Assembly: GCA_029948255.1 (NCBI GenBank)
Contig: JALIZF010001316.1
Location: 141,001-205,000, forward strand
DNA length: 64,000 nt
Reading direction: 5' to 3'
Source: Telmatactis stephensoni
Taxonomy: Eukaryota; Cnidaria; Anthozoa; Actiniaria; Isophelliidae
Of this stretch, positions 41,324 to 52,546 are shown piece by piece. Position numbers and translations under genes: made by a program. The notes beneath the pieces were generated by a model that ran no database searches, was not told the DNA's origin, and saw nothing but the letters and a program-made list of their open reading frames with translations. How positions within the stretch are numbered: the first letter of the stretch is position 1; every line of letters begins with the position of its first letter.

Positions 41324-42340
41324 CTGAAGATGAATGTAGCTGAATAACCAGCTACCCTCTGCCCAAAAATCTGCATTTCAAACTTATTATCAATGAGAAA
41401 TTTTGATATAAAGTCTAAAAGAACAATAGGGTTGAGTAAATGACGTCATTTACCCACAACTTAAATGCTAAAATACTTGACAATTTCTATTCGTCTCGTT
41501 TGAATGTAAAGAAAATGTTGCTTTTGGTGATTATCGGGAGTCCGGTACAGACAGGTTTTACTACGTTTCAAGTCATTTCCAATTTTAATCTATTTTCATC
41601 CAAGTACCCCTTTAAAAATTGACATTCCTTTATTTGACCGATTAGTAAGTTTATACTAAAACAATTAGACCTCTCGGCCTCATGGACTACGAGTCAATAG
41701 CCCATTCGCCCTTCGGCCTTCGTCTCATGGGAGCTATTGACTGGCGTAGTCCATTCGTCCTCGAGCCCTAATTCAGTAATGAATTAATCCTAAGTCGTTC
41801 TTTCTTCCTAGTTCTTCTAAGTACGTAAGAATAATTATTGAGAACCGAGGCATTAAAACCCCCTTATAAATACGGCTAACTGTTTGATCCATGGAATTAA
41901 AAGCCTTGAAATTTGAACCCCACTGACCAGTCCGGTGTAACCGTTAAAATCTTCTTTTACTTTCTGAATACACGCCAGTTATCATCGTCTTTCTCGAAAA
42001 TACATGTTGGGACAGAAATGGGATTAAAATATACTTATCCAGGGGGTGAGAACGGGTTTAACCTTTTTCCCACGCACGAGATCAAGAACAAAATAACACG
42101 AAAATTCTTCTTTTTATTGAAATATTTTTTTCTGATTATATTTTCACTTTTACACTAATGAACACATTGACTAAAGAATGCTATAGGTAAATTCATTGGA
42201 TGATCAGGGAATTCCACCTTGAATTCACCAGAAAAGGCGATATCCGTCCCCTTTTCAAGTGAATTCAACGTGGAATTCCCGAGTCGAGCCAATTAACATA
42301 TTTTCATTGAATCGTAAAACACAAAGCGTATCAAAAATAA

Positions 42341-43570
42341 AAATATAAGGGCACCGCCTATTGTCGTGACTATATATACAATATATATTTATTTTTGTAA
42401 TATACTATATTAATATGTACGTACGTCCGCTAAATAAACTGGCAAAAGCTGAAATTCAAACTTCATTACAACTCATAACTACAATTTCCTCAAATCTGGC
42501 TAGTGAAGATACTGCCCTATTTTAGTATTAAAAATACACATGAAAAAATACTCGACGCTTATTGGCTACGAAACAGTGCTGTTTCAATACAAGGAAAATT
42601 AGTACAGAAAAAAAGAGAGACACTTTGGAACAAAACTCATTTCCTTATAAAACATTCTCACAATTTGTTTCTCCAGTACTCAGCCATAACTCATCCCTCC
42701 CCCTTGCCAAGGAAAAACAGGAAGGGCAATGTCCATTCTCTTCTCATTTATCCCCACAGGGATGAGGGGTGGATAACTGCTGCACACATGCTAGTGTGTC
42801 TTCGCTTGTGTAAGAATATGACACTTGAACATCAGGGTTCACAGATACAGAACTTAATTCATGATATCTCCATGTCTTTTTCAGGGCTTTTGGTGATATT
42901 CTATGTTCAAAAAATTATTGACAATATTATTATTATTATTGCCAACGAGCCAGGAGATTACCTTGCTTGCAAAACAAATTTCAATGTCTTCCTAAGAAGA
43001 AAACGTTGGCAAAAATATAAAATTCTATAATGTTTTCATGACCTTCTTTCCCTATATGTAGTTCATGACTCTTCCAGGCCTGGAATAATGATTTCAAATT
43101 CTGTGACTTTTCATGACATTCCTATGACACTGTGAACCCTGATAAAGATATAGTTTCAGTACAAAAGTCTTGTTGCATCATTCTATTACATTTAGGTTCC
43201 TATTAAACAAGAACAAGAGGAGGTACAAGTTCATGCAAGTTTTAAACTTGCATCTTATTATAATATTCCAACAACAACAAATCAGATTTTCTCCTAGTCT
43301 TTCAGCAAGCTGATTTTCATTGAAAATTTGTGAACAACTTGTGCTGACTTATGTGGAATGCTGGAATGTGTGAAATGAGATGAGCAAGTTGCAAGTCAAA
43401 ACTTACACTGACTTGAATGTGCATTCCTGCATCCTCATTTGATCAGGGCCTTATCTTGCTTAGTATGTGTTTGAAAGTGCAAGACAAAATGATAAACAGG
43501 GCGCACTGCAAAATTAATAATGTACACAAATATATGTAATCTTTCTTCAGTGAACTTGTTTGCATGACTC
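42341..43570. other. Intergenic DNA and 3' flank module of copy E
   Basis: 42341-42780 has no recognisable gene (TATATATA-rich at 42370-42410). 42780-43570 is the 3' flank module, shorter than in B because about 43250-43260 joins two distant parts. Confidence 0.6.
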
Positions 43571-45220
43571 TTACAAAAGTGGTAGACATTTATGTGGTCT
43601 TTCTTCAGTGTTTGTTCTCTTATGAACAACACGTTGACATCTTTCTCTATATTTCTTGTAGTAGAATTCACATTGATATGGCCTTTCTCCAGTGTGTACT
43701 CTCATATGAACCACAAGAGTAGACCGTTTAAATGTTTTGCTGCAAATCTTACATTTATATCGTCTTTCTCCAGTGTGTCCTCTCTTATGAACCACCAGAG
43801 TAGATCTTTGTGTAAATGATTTGTTGCAGATTTCACATTGATATGGCCTTTCTCCAGTGTGTACTCTCATATGAGCCACCAGATTTGACCTTTTTGTAAA
43901 TGCCTTGTTGCAGATTTCACATTTATGTGGTCTTTCTCCAGTGTGTATTAGCAAGTGGGCCGAAAGATTATCTTTTTTAGCAAATGTTTTACCACAAACA
44001 TAACATTTATGTGGTCTTTCTCCAGTGTGTGTTCTCTTATGAACAACAAGATGACATCTTTCTCTATATTTTTTGTTGCAGATTTCACATTGATATGGCC
44101 TTTCTCCAGTGTGTACTCTCATATGAACAATCAGTCTAGATCTTTGTGCAAACGCCTTGTTGCAGATTTCACATTTATGTGGTCTCTCTCCAGTGTGTAT
44201 TTGCAAGTGGTAAGAAAGATTTCCCTTGGTAATAAATGCTTTAGAACAAACATCACATTTATGTGGTCTTTCTCCAGTGTGTAATTTCATATGAACAACC
44301 AAATGAGATCTTGTGGTAAATGTCTTGTTGCAGATTTCACATCTATATGGTCTTTCCCCAGTGTGTGATCTCATATGAACAACCAAATGAGATCTTGTGG
44401 TAAATTCCTTGTTGCAAATATCACATTTTATTTTATGTGCCATTTCTCCAGTATGCGATCTCTTATGATCAACCAGATGAGAACTTCGTACAAATGTCTT
44501 GTTGCAAATATCACATTTATGGGGCCTTTCTCCAGTGTGTGATCTCATATGAACAACCAGATGACATCGTTGTAAAAATGCCTTCTTGCAAATATCACAT
44601 TTATGGGGCCTTTCTCCAGTGTGTGTTTGTAAATGCCTGACCAATGAAGATTTTGCAGTATATTTCCTATGACAAAATTCACATTTGTACTCTTTCTTTC
44701 TATTACTCTTCTTTCCCTTTCCTATTGTATTTTTTTCTTGTTGTACATTGTCTAATTCCAAATTGCTTAAAGTACCTTCTTGATTTTCATGTGTTTTCAT
44801 ATGTTGGCTTAAAGCCTCTTGGCCTGCATACACCTCACCACAAACAGAACATTCTACTTTCATTTCAGCAGAGCATGTTGTAACATGTTGATTAGAATGA
44901 CTTCTTGGTTCTTCCTCTTCTGTATCATTTCCTACAGTTTCATCAGGAAGATTCTTGTAAGCTTCTTCCATTGCATCTCTCATTTCTTGTTTGATTTGTG
45001 CACAAACAGCCTGTATACTCTCAAGACATTCAATGGAATCCATTCCTGGTTTTTCTGGTAACAAATACTGAGTTCTTGAAGTTAAAGAGCAAACTTCATA
45101 TGCATTATCATTTGGTGTAGCTTCAACAGAAAGATTGTTAAAAGGTTCTTCTTCTATTATTTCTTGTTTGATTTGTTTACAAACAGTCTCCATATTCTCT
45201 AGACATTCATTGGAATCCAT
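43571..45220 (-). CDS. C2H2 zinc-finger protein, copy E, C-terminally truncated
   Basis: 549 residues from ATG at 45220 (MDSNECLENMETVCKQIKQE) to TAA at 43571. It has two SNECLES...QIKQE motifs, the isolated finger (MKVECSVCGEVYAG), 12 readable fingers and a thirteenth that has lost the second Cys (CEFYYKKY) and a zinc His (HKRTN). The protein ends abruptly ERPHKCLPLL because the coding sequence joins the 3' flank at CATTTATG / GTGGTA. By comparison with B, a deletion removed the last three fingers and the normal stop. Finger 4 has two extra residues before the first Cys (HKIKC) and finger 12 lacks one residue. May still make a protein. Confidence 0.8.
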   Translation of the reverse strand: MDSNECLENMETVCKQIKQEIIEEEPFNNLSVEATPNDNAYEVCSLTSRTQYLLPEKPGMDSIECLESIQAVCAQIKQEMRDAMEEAYKNLPDETVGNDTEEEEPRSHSNQHVTTCSAEMKVECSVCGEVYAGQEALSQHMKTHENQEGTLSNLELDNVQQEKNTIGKGKKSNRKKEYKCEFCHRKYTAKSSLVRHLQTHTGERPHKCDICKKAFLQRCHLVVHMRSHTGERPHKCDICNKTFVRSSHLVDHKRSHTGEMAHKIKCDICNKEFTTRSHLVVHMRSHTGERPYRCEICNKTFTTRSHLVVHMKLHTGERPHKCDVCSKAFITKGNLSYHLQIHTGERPHKCEICNKAFAQRSRLIVHMRVHTGERPYQCEICNKKYRERCHLVVHKRTHTGERPHKCYVCGKTFAKKDNLSAHLLIHTGERPHKCEICNKAFTKRSNLVAHMRVHTGERPYQCEICNKSFTQRSTLVVHKRGHTGERRYKCKICSKTFKRSTLVVHMRVHTGERPYQCEFYYKKYRERCQRVVHKRTNTEERPHKCLPLL

Positions 45221-46907
45221 CTCTGTTTTTCAGATCATAAACTCTGAGTATTTGAAGATAAAGAACACCAGTCCTCTTGAGAGGTTTTTATCATTTAGTT
45301 CTTCATTGCTATCGTAACAAATTATTCCAATTCCTACATTCTTATTCTTCTTACCTGAGTCTTGGTTTAAGTAATAAAACAAGAAACCCAACTTGTGGAA
45401 AACAATATGGCGGAATAAGGTTCGTTCCAGGTGCACTCGACCCCAAGTACACAGGCACCCCAAGCTTTGTTTCAGAGAGGGTTTTACGCGCGGTGATCAT
45501 GGTTAGTTTGGACTACCTGTGTCGTTTAAGGCTGGCAACTTCACCAACTTACGATCACGAACCGTTTTTGAATGTCCGACAAAATATCCCTAGAAGTTAA
45601 TATGGAGAGTACTAGAGAGAACCAAGGTGAAAAGGAGAATCGCCAAAAACCCACAAAACGCGCACAAATAAGTAAAAAAAAACCCAGCCCAAAAGACTCC
45701 AACAGTTCTAATCTAAATAAGAAAAGAGACAGTTCAGCCAACCTTTCATAATTTTATTGATTTTTAACGAGATTTATTTTTTCTCCCAATGGTCTTAATA
45801 AAATTGACAAACGACACAGGTAGCCCAAACTAATGATCACCGCGCGTAAAACACTCTCTCTGAAACTGAGCTTGGGGTGTCTATGATCCCAAACTATCCC
45901 AAACATCATCTAGTTTGATACGCTGCGAGCAGAGTTTCCCTTTACCTTCTTCGTTCGCTCGATTAGAAGGTAAAGGGGGACTCTGCTCGCAGGGTACTAG
46001 TTTGACAACTCGTGGATACCTTAGGCTCCGTTAAAACTCGACGAAAATTGGAAACTATTTATTTCTATCTGAAGATGAATGTAGCTGAATAACCAGCTAC
46101 CCTCTGCCCAAAAATCTGCATTTCAAACTTATTATCAATGAGAAATTTTGATATAAAGTCTAAAAGAACAATAGGGTTGAGTAAATGACGTCATTTACCC
46201 ACAACTTAAATGCTAAAATATTTGACAATTTCTATTCCGGTCTCGTTTGAATGTAAAGAAAATGTTGCTTTTGGTGATTATCGGGAGTCGTACAGACAGG
46301 TTTTATTACGTTTCAAGTCATTTCCAATTTTAATTTATTTTCATCCAAGTACCCCTTTAAAAATTGACATTCCTTTATTTGACCGATTAGTAAGTTTATA
46401 CTAAAACAATTAGACCTCTCGGCCTCATGGACTACGAGTCAATAGCCCATTCGCCCTTCGGCCTTCGTCTCATGGGAGCTATTGACTGGCGTAGTCCATT
46501 CGTCCTCGAGCCCTAATTCAGTAATGAATTAATCCTAAGTCGTTCTTTCTTCCTAGTTCTTCTAAGTACGTAAGAATAATTATTGAGAACCGAGGCATTA
46601 AAACCCCTGAAACCCCCTTATAAATACTGCTAACTGTTTGATCCATGGAATTAAAAGCCTTGAAATTTGAACCCCACTGACCAGTCCGGTGTAACCGTTA
46701 AAATCTTCTTTTACTCTGAATACACGTCAGTGATCATCGTCTTTCTCGAAAATACATGTTGGGACAGAAATGGGATTAAAATATACTTATCCAGGGGGTG
46801 AGAACGGGTTTAACCTTTTTCCCACGCACGAGATCAAGAACAAAATAACACGAAAATTCTTTTTTTTATTGAAATTTTTTTTTTCTGATGGTATTTTCAG
46901 TTTTATG
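45221..46907. repeat. 5' flank of copy E, duplicate of 40269-42340
   Basis: Contains a leader with intact donor (intron from 45354), the inverted-repeat element (45458-45878), the micro-MITE (45917-45996) and the two multi-copy blocks. It ends where the hAT element begins. Confidence 0.85.
45917..45996. mobile_element. 80-bp micro-MITE (copy in E flank)
   Basis: Same as 40886-40965. CTAGTTT at 45910-45916 and 45997-46003 is the 7-bp target duplication. Confidence 0.87.
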
Positions 46908-47389
46908 CAGGGGCGGATCCAGGGAGGGGGACTGGGGTGACTTGTCCCCCTCCCCCTCAAAAAAATGTACTGATTCTTTTTTACTTCTTTTATAATTTAA
47001 AAGCAACCTTTTTCATTTTATTTACTGAAATAAAATAAGTAATATCAACCGAATACATTTTGAGTATTTTATTCTCATAAATATACAGCAATGAATAACG
47101 TACTAGAATATGCTAATGCCAATGACGTAACCAGAATATGCTAATGAGAAGCTCGCCTCGTGTAGTCAAAAGTGGCACCTTTGCAATATCTGTTTGTACA
47201 GGTAGTGGCGTGCTGTAGCAAACGTGCTTGTACATCATCTGCTTTATAATACGTTTTGGTGTTGAGAAACACGATGCAGCGATTAATAACAGCTTTTCTA
47301 AGAACTAGGTGAGTTTTGTGGATATCTTTGAACTGGCATTATTTAACCATTCATTCAAATTGACGCCTGTTTGAAATGTTGTTGACTAG

Positions 47390-47474
47390 CCGCGCGTGTC
47401 GAAGATATAAACTCTCAAGAAAGTACTGATTCTAGTGTAGTCGAAGCTACTCCAAAGAAGCAAAAAGGTGAAAA
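47390..47474 (+). pseudogene. Possible N-terminal exon of hAT transposase
   Basis: Frame EDINSQESTDSSVVEATPKK followed by QKGEK ends at AAAA|GTAAGT, a good donor. PKKQK could be a nuclear signal. The assignment to the transposase rests on position only. Confidence 0.4.
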
Positions 47475-47956
47475 GTAAGTGTGAATAAACTTAAAAGTTC
47501 CTGAAGCAATATGTCAAGTAACTTTTTTCGAAATGGCAAATTGTTTATATAGCTTACTTAATCGAAGCAAAGAAGACTGACATTATTAGAAGTTCGTTTT
47601 GAACAATAAAATTGTCTTTGTAAAAATCCACTAATGGAATTATATAAAAGAAATTGATTGATTGACTATATAACTAGTTATACAAGCTTTTTGCAAAAAA
47701 AAATTCATTATTTTACTGCTTTACTAGAGACGTGCCGGCTAATTATAAAGGTTAAAGTAGCTCTTGATTTCCCTCCGTTCTAGTGTAGCAGGAGAGACAG
47801 TTTTGAAGTTTTTGTAGAAAAGAAATCGAAGAAATTACAAGAAATTACAAAGAAATTACACGAGGTACAATCCGATATTTGCACTGACCTCACCAGACCA
47901 AATCCCCACCCTATGCTCAAGTTCCCGTATAGGTTACAGTATAAAAAAGACACAAA

Positions 47957-48344
47957 ATGGTCCAAAACGCAGAAACAGCTCAAGATTACTGGAAGCGAAC
48001 GGTTGCAATTCCCTTTTTAGATACGATTTGCTCGGAGATGAGATGCCGCTTCAGTGACGACAAAAGAGCGCACTTTGAGCTATTCTCATTGATCCCTGAA
48101 GTGATTATTTCAAAGAACACTGAAGGTGTAATAGAAACGGCCAAAATTCTCCATGCCAAATGGAAACATGTCCTTTCTGACTGAGCCATCCACTTTTGAA
48201 AGCGAGATAGTACGATGGATGAATTACTGGAAGCGCCAAGAGCCACTATCTTCTAGTATGCCCGTAACTTCCATACTCGCCAATCATGCTGATGAGACGT
48301 TTTTCCCGAACGTCAGAGAATTGCTCATTATACTGGCAGTTCTG
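47957..48344 (+). pseudogene. hAT transposase fragment, upstream of Gypsy insertion
   Basis: AQDYWKRTVAIPFLDTICSE, then FSDDKRAHFELFSLIPEVII, matches the region before the C-terminal domain of ZMYM1/52-kDa-repressor-type hAT transposases. A frame change near 48160-48184 is followed by NVRELLIILAVL, where the Gypsy element interrupts it. The catalytic N-terminal part is missing. Confidence 0.8.
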
Positions 48345-48418
48345 TGTGCTATTGTGCAATCCGCTCAAGATGGACGACCCTCCCATCATGCCTTGCGGCA
48401 TACTACCTACATACTACA
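48345..48418 (-). repeat. 3' LTR (74 bp) of Mag-like element
   Basis: Same as 52547-52620 at every base compared. The purine tract is adjacent at 48419-48429. Confidence 0.9.
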
Positions 48419-48479
48419 TCCCTCCCCTTGTACTTAACAACTTGTAACTAAATGTTTTATCTCAAAACAGTCCTGAAGT

Positions 48480-51400
48480 CTATTTGGGTTTGTCCATAAC
48501 ATAGTCCTTGAACCTTTCAGGCATCCTGGTAGCTCTTCTTGGCCTTGAATATTCTTGCGCCATTTCAGGTGGTTCAACATTGACTTCCTCGTTGATCCTT
48601 GGTGGTGCTTCGGTTTCTAAAGATACTAATGGCTTTACAAAAGCACTGTCTCTTTTATAAAACACTCCTTCATTTGACTCTAAGGTCAGTTCTTTCCCTT
48701 CCCTTGTTACTACTGTGTAAGGTGTTGTTTCAAAGTTTGGAGCGAGCTTTCCTACTGTCTTGGTGTTCTTCAGGAGAACTTGGTCACCTGGATGAACTGA
48801 CTTCAGTGTAGCTCCCCGCTTTTCATCTGCATACGCTTTCTGAACTAGTTTCTGGCTCCAGTCTCGATCCCTTGTGCTCTCATCTAGTAAAGATTGTTCA
48901 CGTCGTAACTCCGGTAGCTTTGTTCTAATCTCTCTTCCGAACATTAGCATTGATGGTGTTGCTCCAGTACAAACTTGCGGTGTAGACCGATATGCAAGAA
49001 GAAATTTCAGTAATTCATCCTGCCACTTCTTTCCTTCCACCTCTGCAATCTTCAAAGCTTTTAACAGTGTCCTGTTCTGTCTCTCTACTTCACCATTGGC
49101 CTGGGGCCACAATGGTGGTGACAATCTGTGCTCTACCCCATTCTCATTTAGATATTCCTTGAATTGTGTTGATACAAATTGCGGCCCGTTGTCTGTTTTC
49201 AAAGAATGTGGGTATCCAAAACGTGCAAATACTTCAGTTAATGCTTTAATTATCTTCTGAGATGTGGTAGAGTGCATAACTACAACTTCATAATACCTAC
49301 TGTAATAGTCAACAACGACAAGTAAACTCTCCCCAGTGGGCATTGGCCCCATTAGATCAGCTGCAAGGTCCTGCCATGGACCTGTGGGTGGCTCAGTTCG
49401 TAACATCGGTTCTGGAGGGGTAAACTGTCCCACCACCTGACATCCATAGCAAGCTTTACACAATTTCTCTGCATCTGAGTCCATTTTGGGCCACCACACC
49501 TTTGTTCTTAGCCGACTCTTTGTTTTGACAATACCCTGATGTCCCTCATGGGCTGCCTCTAGAACTGTTTTCCTTAAACTCTGCGGAATGACAATGCGAT
49601 TTCCACGCAACACTAGCTTTCCAATCGTACACAGTTCGTTCTTAACACACAAATAGCCAGGTAGCTTACATTGTGACCAGTCACCGGTTTGAATATAAAA
49701 ACGCACACTTGCTAACTCAGGATCTCTGTCCGACACTTCTTCAATCTCCCTTGGAGTCAAAGCAACTGGTGTACTCTCACACACAATCTGTCTTACTACA
49801 TCTTCTAACTCACCACTAGGGTCCTTTGGGTTGTTCTGATTCAGTCTGGACAAAGCATCAGCAATATTTGCCTTTCCCGGACGGTATACAACTTGGTAGT
49901 TATAACACTGCAAGCGAAGTACCCAGCGTTCAATTCTCGCTGACGGCTTTGACGATTTGTTAAAAATGCATTCGAGAGGTTTATGATCTGTCTCTAACTC
50001 AAACTCCCTCCCATACACATAAATCTTGAATCGCTCACACGCCCATACCAGGGCTAGGGCCTCTTTTTCTGTCTGGGCATACCGCCGCTCACACTCAGAC
50101 AAGTTCCTAGATGCATAAGATACAGGTCTCCACTCACCATTTTGAAGTTGTACCAGGACTGCTCCAAGGCCGTCTGGCCCTGCATCTGCTACTATTCGAG
50201 TCTTTGCATCTGCCTGGAAGTAAGCCAGAACTCCTGCTGAAGTCATAAGCTCCTTTAGCTTATCAAATGTACGCTGCTGTTCTGGTCCCCACATAAAGTC
50301 CTGTTCTTTCCGCAATAGTTTCCTCAGAGGTTCAGCAACTTGTGCAAAATCTGGAATAAACTTTGATGAGTACTGTACAAGCTGAACGAAGGAACGGACC
50401 TCTGAGATGTTCTGTGGTACTCTAGCATTGAGAACAGCTGCTACTTTCTCCTCACTTGGTGAAACTCCCTGACTACTTAATACATGTCCAAAAAAGGTAA
50501 GCCTTGCCATTCTGAATTGACACTTCTCGCTATTCAAAGTAAGGCCTTTCTCTCTGAGGCGCTGTAAAACCGCATGTAGATTCTTGTCATGCTCTTTCAG
50601 ATTTGTCCCATAAACAACAAGATCATCTGCAATGTGTGACACTCCATCGAGACCCTGGATAACATCTGTTACAATCTTCTGATATTTCTCTGGTGCTGAG
50701 GTAATTCCGAACATCAGTCTTTTATAGCGATACATTCCGCGATGAGTTACAAAGGTGGTTATATCTCGTGACTGTTCTTCAAGTTCAATCTGGTGGAATC
50801 CCCATTTAAGATCCAACTTACTAAATACAGTGGCACCGTTAAGATCGTACATTATTTCTTCAATAGTTGGAATCGGGTGTCTCTCTCGTTCAATTGCTTC
50901 GTTTGCTTTTCTCATGTCAATACAAACTCGAACATCACCATCTGACTTAGGAACGACAACAAGTGGGGATACCCATCCCGTAGGACCATTTGGTACTTCT
51001 TCAATAATATCTTGTTCTAGCAACTCATCCAGTTTCTTGTCAACCTTATCTCTGAGTCCAAATGGCAACCTCCGTACAGGCTGTGCAACTGGCTTTATGT
51101 CTCTGTTTATGTGCAACTTAAGTTGAAAATCTTTCAACTTTCCAATACCAGTAAAAATATCTGAATACACAGTACGTATATCAACATCAGTCCCCTCCTG
51201 GGCCACTGAATAAACATGGGACTCTGGCTCAGGCCCAACTCGTAACACCTTGAGCCTTTCTGCAGTGTTCTTCCCTATTAAGGATCTTCCAGTACCCTGA
51301 ATAACGGTAAACTCATCCACACATTTCTCTCCATTTGATTGGCAGATGATTTCAGACACAAATGTCCCTGCGATCTCAATGGGTTTATCTTGACCATAAG

Positions 51401-52481
51401 CAAATACTTTCTTGTTGGACAGCCTTGAATCACACTCCACATGTTTCTGTTTCATATCACTCCACGTACTATAATCTATCAAATTACAAGATGCTCCAGA
51501 GTCAATAAGAACGTTCCTCAGCAATACACCACCAACTGTGAGGTTAACTTTACCAGAATTACCCTGAGGGCCCACTGCAAATGCATAACCATCACCACTA
51601 TTTCCGTCTGCTCCTTCAACTTGGTTTGTTTCGTTTCTTTCTCCTTTTTTCCTGCAACAGACTGCAAAATGGCCACGGGCACCACACTCATTACAGGTTT
51701 TTCCCCTTGCTGGACAGTCACTGTCTCGAGCAAAATGACCAAGTCGGTTGCAATTAAAACATTTCTTATTCTGTTCTGTATCTTCTTTCTTCCTCTCTTC
51801 TCCTCTTTTTTGTCCTCTGTTACTGACACCCCCGTCTTTGTTTCCATACTCTCCTCTTCCAGTTCCAGTTTTCCGAAAATTCACAGCTTGTACATCGACA
51901 TGATGTGATTCCTCATCCATAGACTTCATTTGTTCGTCAACTGCTTCATGAGCACGAGCCATGTCCTGTAAATCTTTTAAAGTCGCATTTTCTTTCTCTA
52001 GAAATTTCCTTCGAAGCTTAGGATTTCCACATTTCTCGATTAGCTGATCACGGATCGACTCGTCGACATCAGCAAATTCACACGTAAGAGCTTTTTGTCT
52101 CAATCGACAAACAAATTGGTCAATCTTTTCGCCAGGTTGTGGTGTGAGTTGACGGAACTGGTGTCGCTCGAATGGCACATTAGTTTTAGGAATGAACTGG
52201 TCATCTAAAACTTTTACAACTTCGCTGTAAGACTTTTCCTCGTCTTCTGGTACTAAGGTAAAGTAGAGCTCTTGTAATTCTGCTCCTGCTGTATGTAATA
52301 ACAAAGCTACCTTCTGTTTGTCGTTTTTGATTCCTTTTGCGGTGAGATAAATAGTAAAAGATCGTTTCCAGCGTCTCCACCGAATTCCTAGTGTGTTTGG
52401 ATCCTCTCGAGGGTTGAAGAAAGGAATACTTCGAACTCCTCCTGTCGAAGGCAATGGCGTAACATCTTCGTCTTCGCTCAT
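48480..52481 (-). CDS. gag-pol: Gag-Pol polyprotein of Mag-like retrotransposon
   Basis: 1333 residues from ATG at 52481 (MSEDEDVTPLPSTGG). Order: gag capsid-like region (WRRWKRSFTIYL; LTPQPGEKIDQFVCRLRQKA), two zinc knuckles (CFNCNRLGHFARDSDC and CNECGARGHFAVCC), protease (VLIDSGASCNLID), reverse transcriptase (VCIDMRKANEAI; the usual YVDD box is IADDLVVYG), RNase H (VADAGPDGLGAVLV; ETDHKPLE), integrase with HHCC finger (HEGHQGIVKTKS...CKACYGCQ) and DDE core (DLMGPMP, KTDNGPQFVS, GEVERQNRTL). No frame change separates gag and pol, so all products come from one polyprotein. Resembles the K02A2.6/KRBA2-like group common in cnidarians. No damage was seen. Confidence 0.93.
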   Translation of the reverse strand: MSEDEDVTPLPSTGGVRSIPFFNPREDPNTLGIRWRRWKRSFTIYLTAKGIKNDKQKVALLLHTAGAELQELYFTLVPEDEEKSYSEVVKVLDDQFIPKTNVPFERHQFRQLTPQPGEKIDQFVCRLRQKALTCEFADVDESIRDQLIEKCGNPKLRRKFLEKENATLKDLQDMARAHEAVDEQMKSMDEESHHVDVQAVNFRKTGTGRGEYGNKDGGVSNRGQKRGEERKKEDTEQNKKCFNCNRLGHFARDSDCPARGKTCNECGARGHFAVCCRKKGERNETNQVEGADGNSGDGYAFAVGPQGNSGKVNLTVGGVLLRNVLIDSGASCNLIDYSTWSDMKQKHVECDSRLSNKKVFAYGQDKPIEIAGTFVSEIICQSNGEKCVDEFTVIQGTGRSLIGKNTAERLKVLRVGPEPESHVYSVAQEGTDVDIRTVYSDIFTGIGKLKDFQLKLHINRDIKPVAQPVRRLPFGLRDKVDKKLDELLEQDIIEEVPNGPTGWVSPLVVVPKSDGDVRVCIDMRKANEAIERERHPIPTIEEIMYDLNGATVFSKLDLKWGFHQIELEEQSRDITTFVTHRGMYRYKRLMFGITSAPEKYQKIVTDVIQGLDGVSHIADDLVVYGTNLKEHDKNLHAVLQRLREKGLTLNSEKCQFRMARLTFFGHVLSSQGVSPSEEKVAAVLNARVPQNISEVRSFVQLVQYSSKFIPDFAQVAEPLRKLLRKEQDFMWGPEQQRTFDKLKELMTSAGVLAYFQADAKTRIVADAGPDGLGAVLVQLQNGEWRPVSYASRNLSECERRYAQTEKEALALVWACERFKIYVYGREFELETDHKPLECIFNKSSKPSARIERWVLRLQCYNYQVVYRPGKANIADALSRLNQNNPKDPSGELEDVVRQIVCESTPVALTPREIEEVSDRDPELASVRFYIQTGDWSQCKLPGYLCVKNELCTIGKLVLRGNRIVIPQSLRKTVLEAAHEGHQGIVKTKSRLRTKVWWPKMDSDAEKLCKACYGCQVVGQFTPPEPMLRTEPPTGPWQDLAADLMGPMPTGESLLVVVDYYSRYYEVVVMHSTTSQKIIKALTEVFARFGYPHSLKTDNGPQFVSTQFKEYLNENGVEHRLSPPLWPQANGEVERQNRTLLKALKIAEVEGKKWQDELLKFLLAYRSTPQVCTGATPSMLMFGREIRTKLPELRREQSLLDESTRDRDWSQKLVQKAYADEKRGATLKSVHPGDQVLLKNTKTVGKLAPNFETTPYTVVTREGKELTLESNEGVFYKRDSAFVKPLVSLETEAPPRINEEVNVEPPEMAQEYSRPRRATRMPERFKDYVMDKPK

Positions 52482-52534
52482 TTTCCACAAATAAATCCCT
52501 GTCTCCTACAAAATTTCCACAAATAATGACACAA

Positions 52535-52545
52535 CCTCGTCGCCA
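52535..52545 (-). other. Primer-binding site, tRNA-Ser type
   Basis: TGGCGACGAGG on the - strand is complementary to the CCTCGTCGCCA end of metazoan tRNA-Ser(GCT). Confidence 0.7.
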
Positions 52546-52546
52546 A

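Larger units (their letters stand above)
40269..42340. repeat. 5' flank of copy D, segmentally duplicated at 45221-46905
   Basis: Leader, inverted-repeat element (40436-40860), 80-bp micro-MITE (40886-40965), palindromic MITE (41045-41323, only here), then the two multi-copy blocks. The alignment with the flank of E is nearly gap-free apart from the MITE. Confidence 0.85.
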
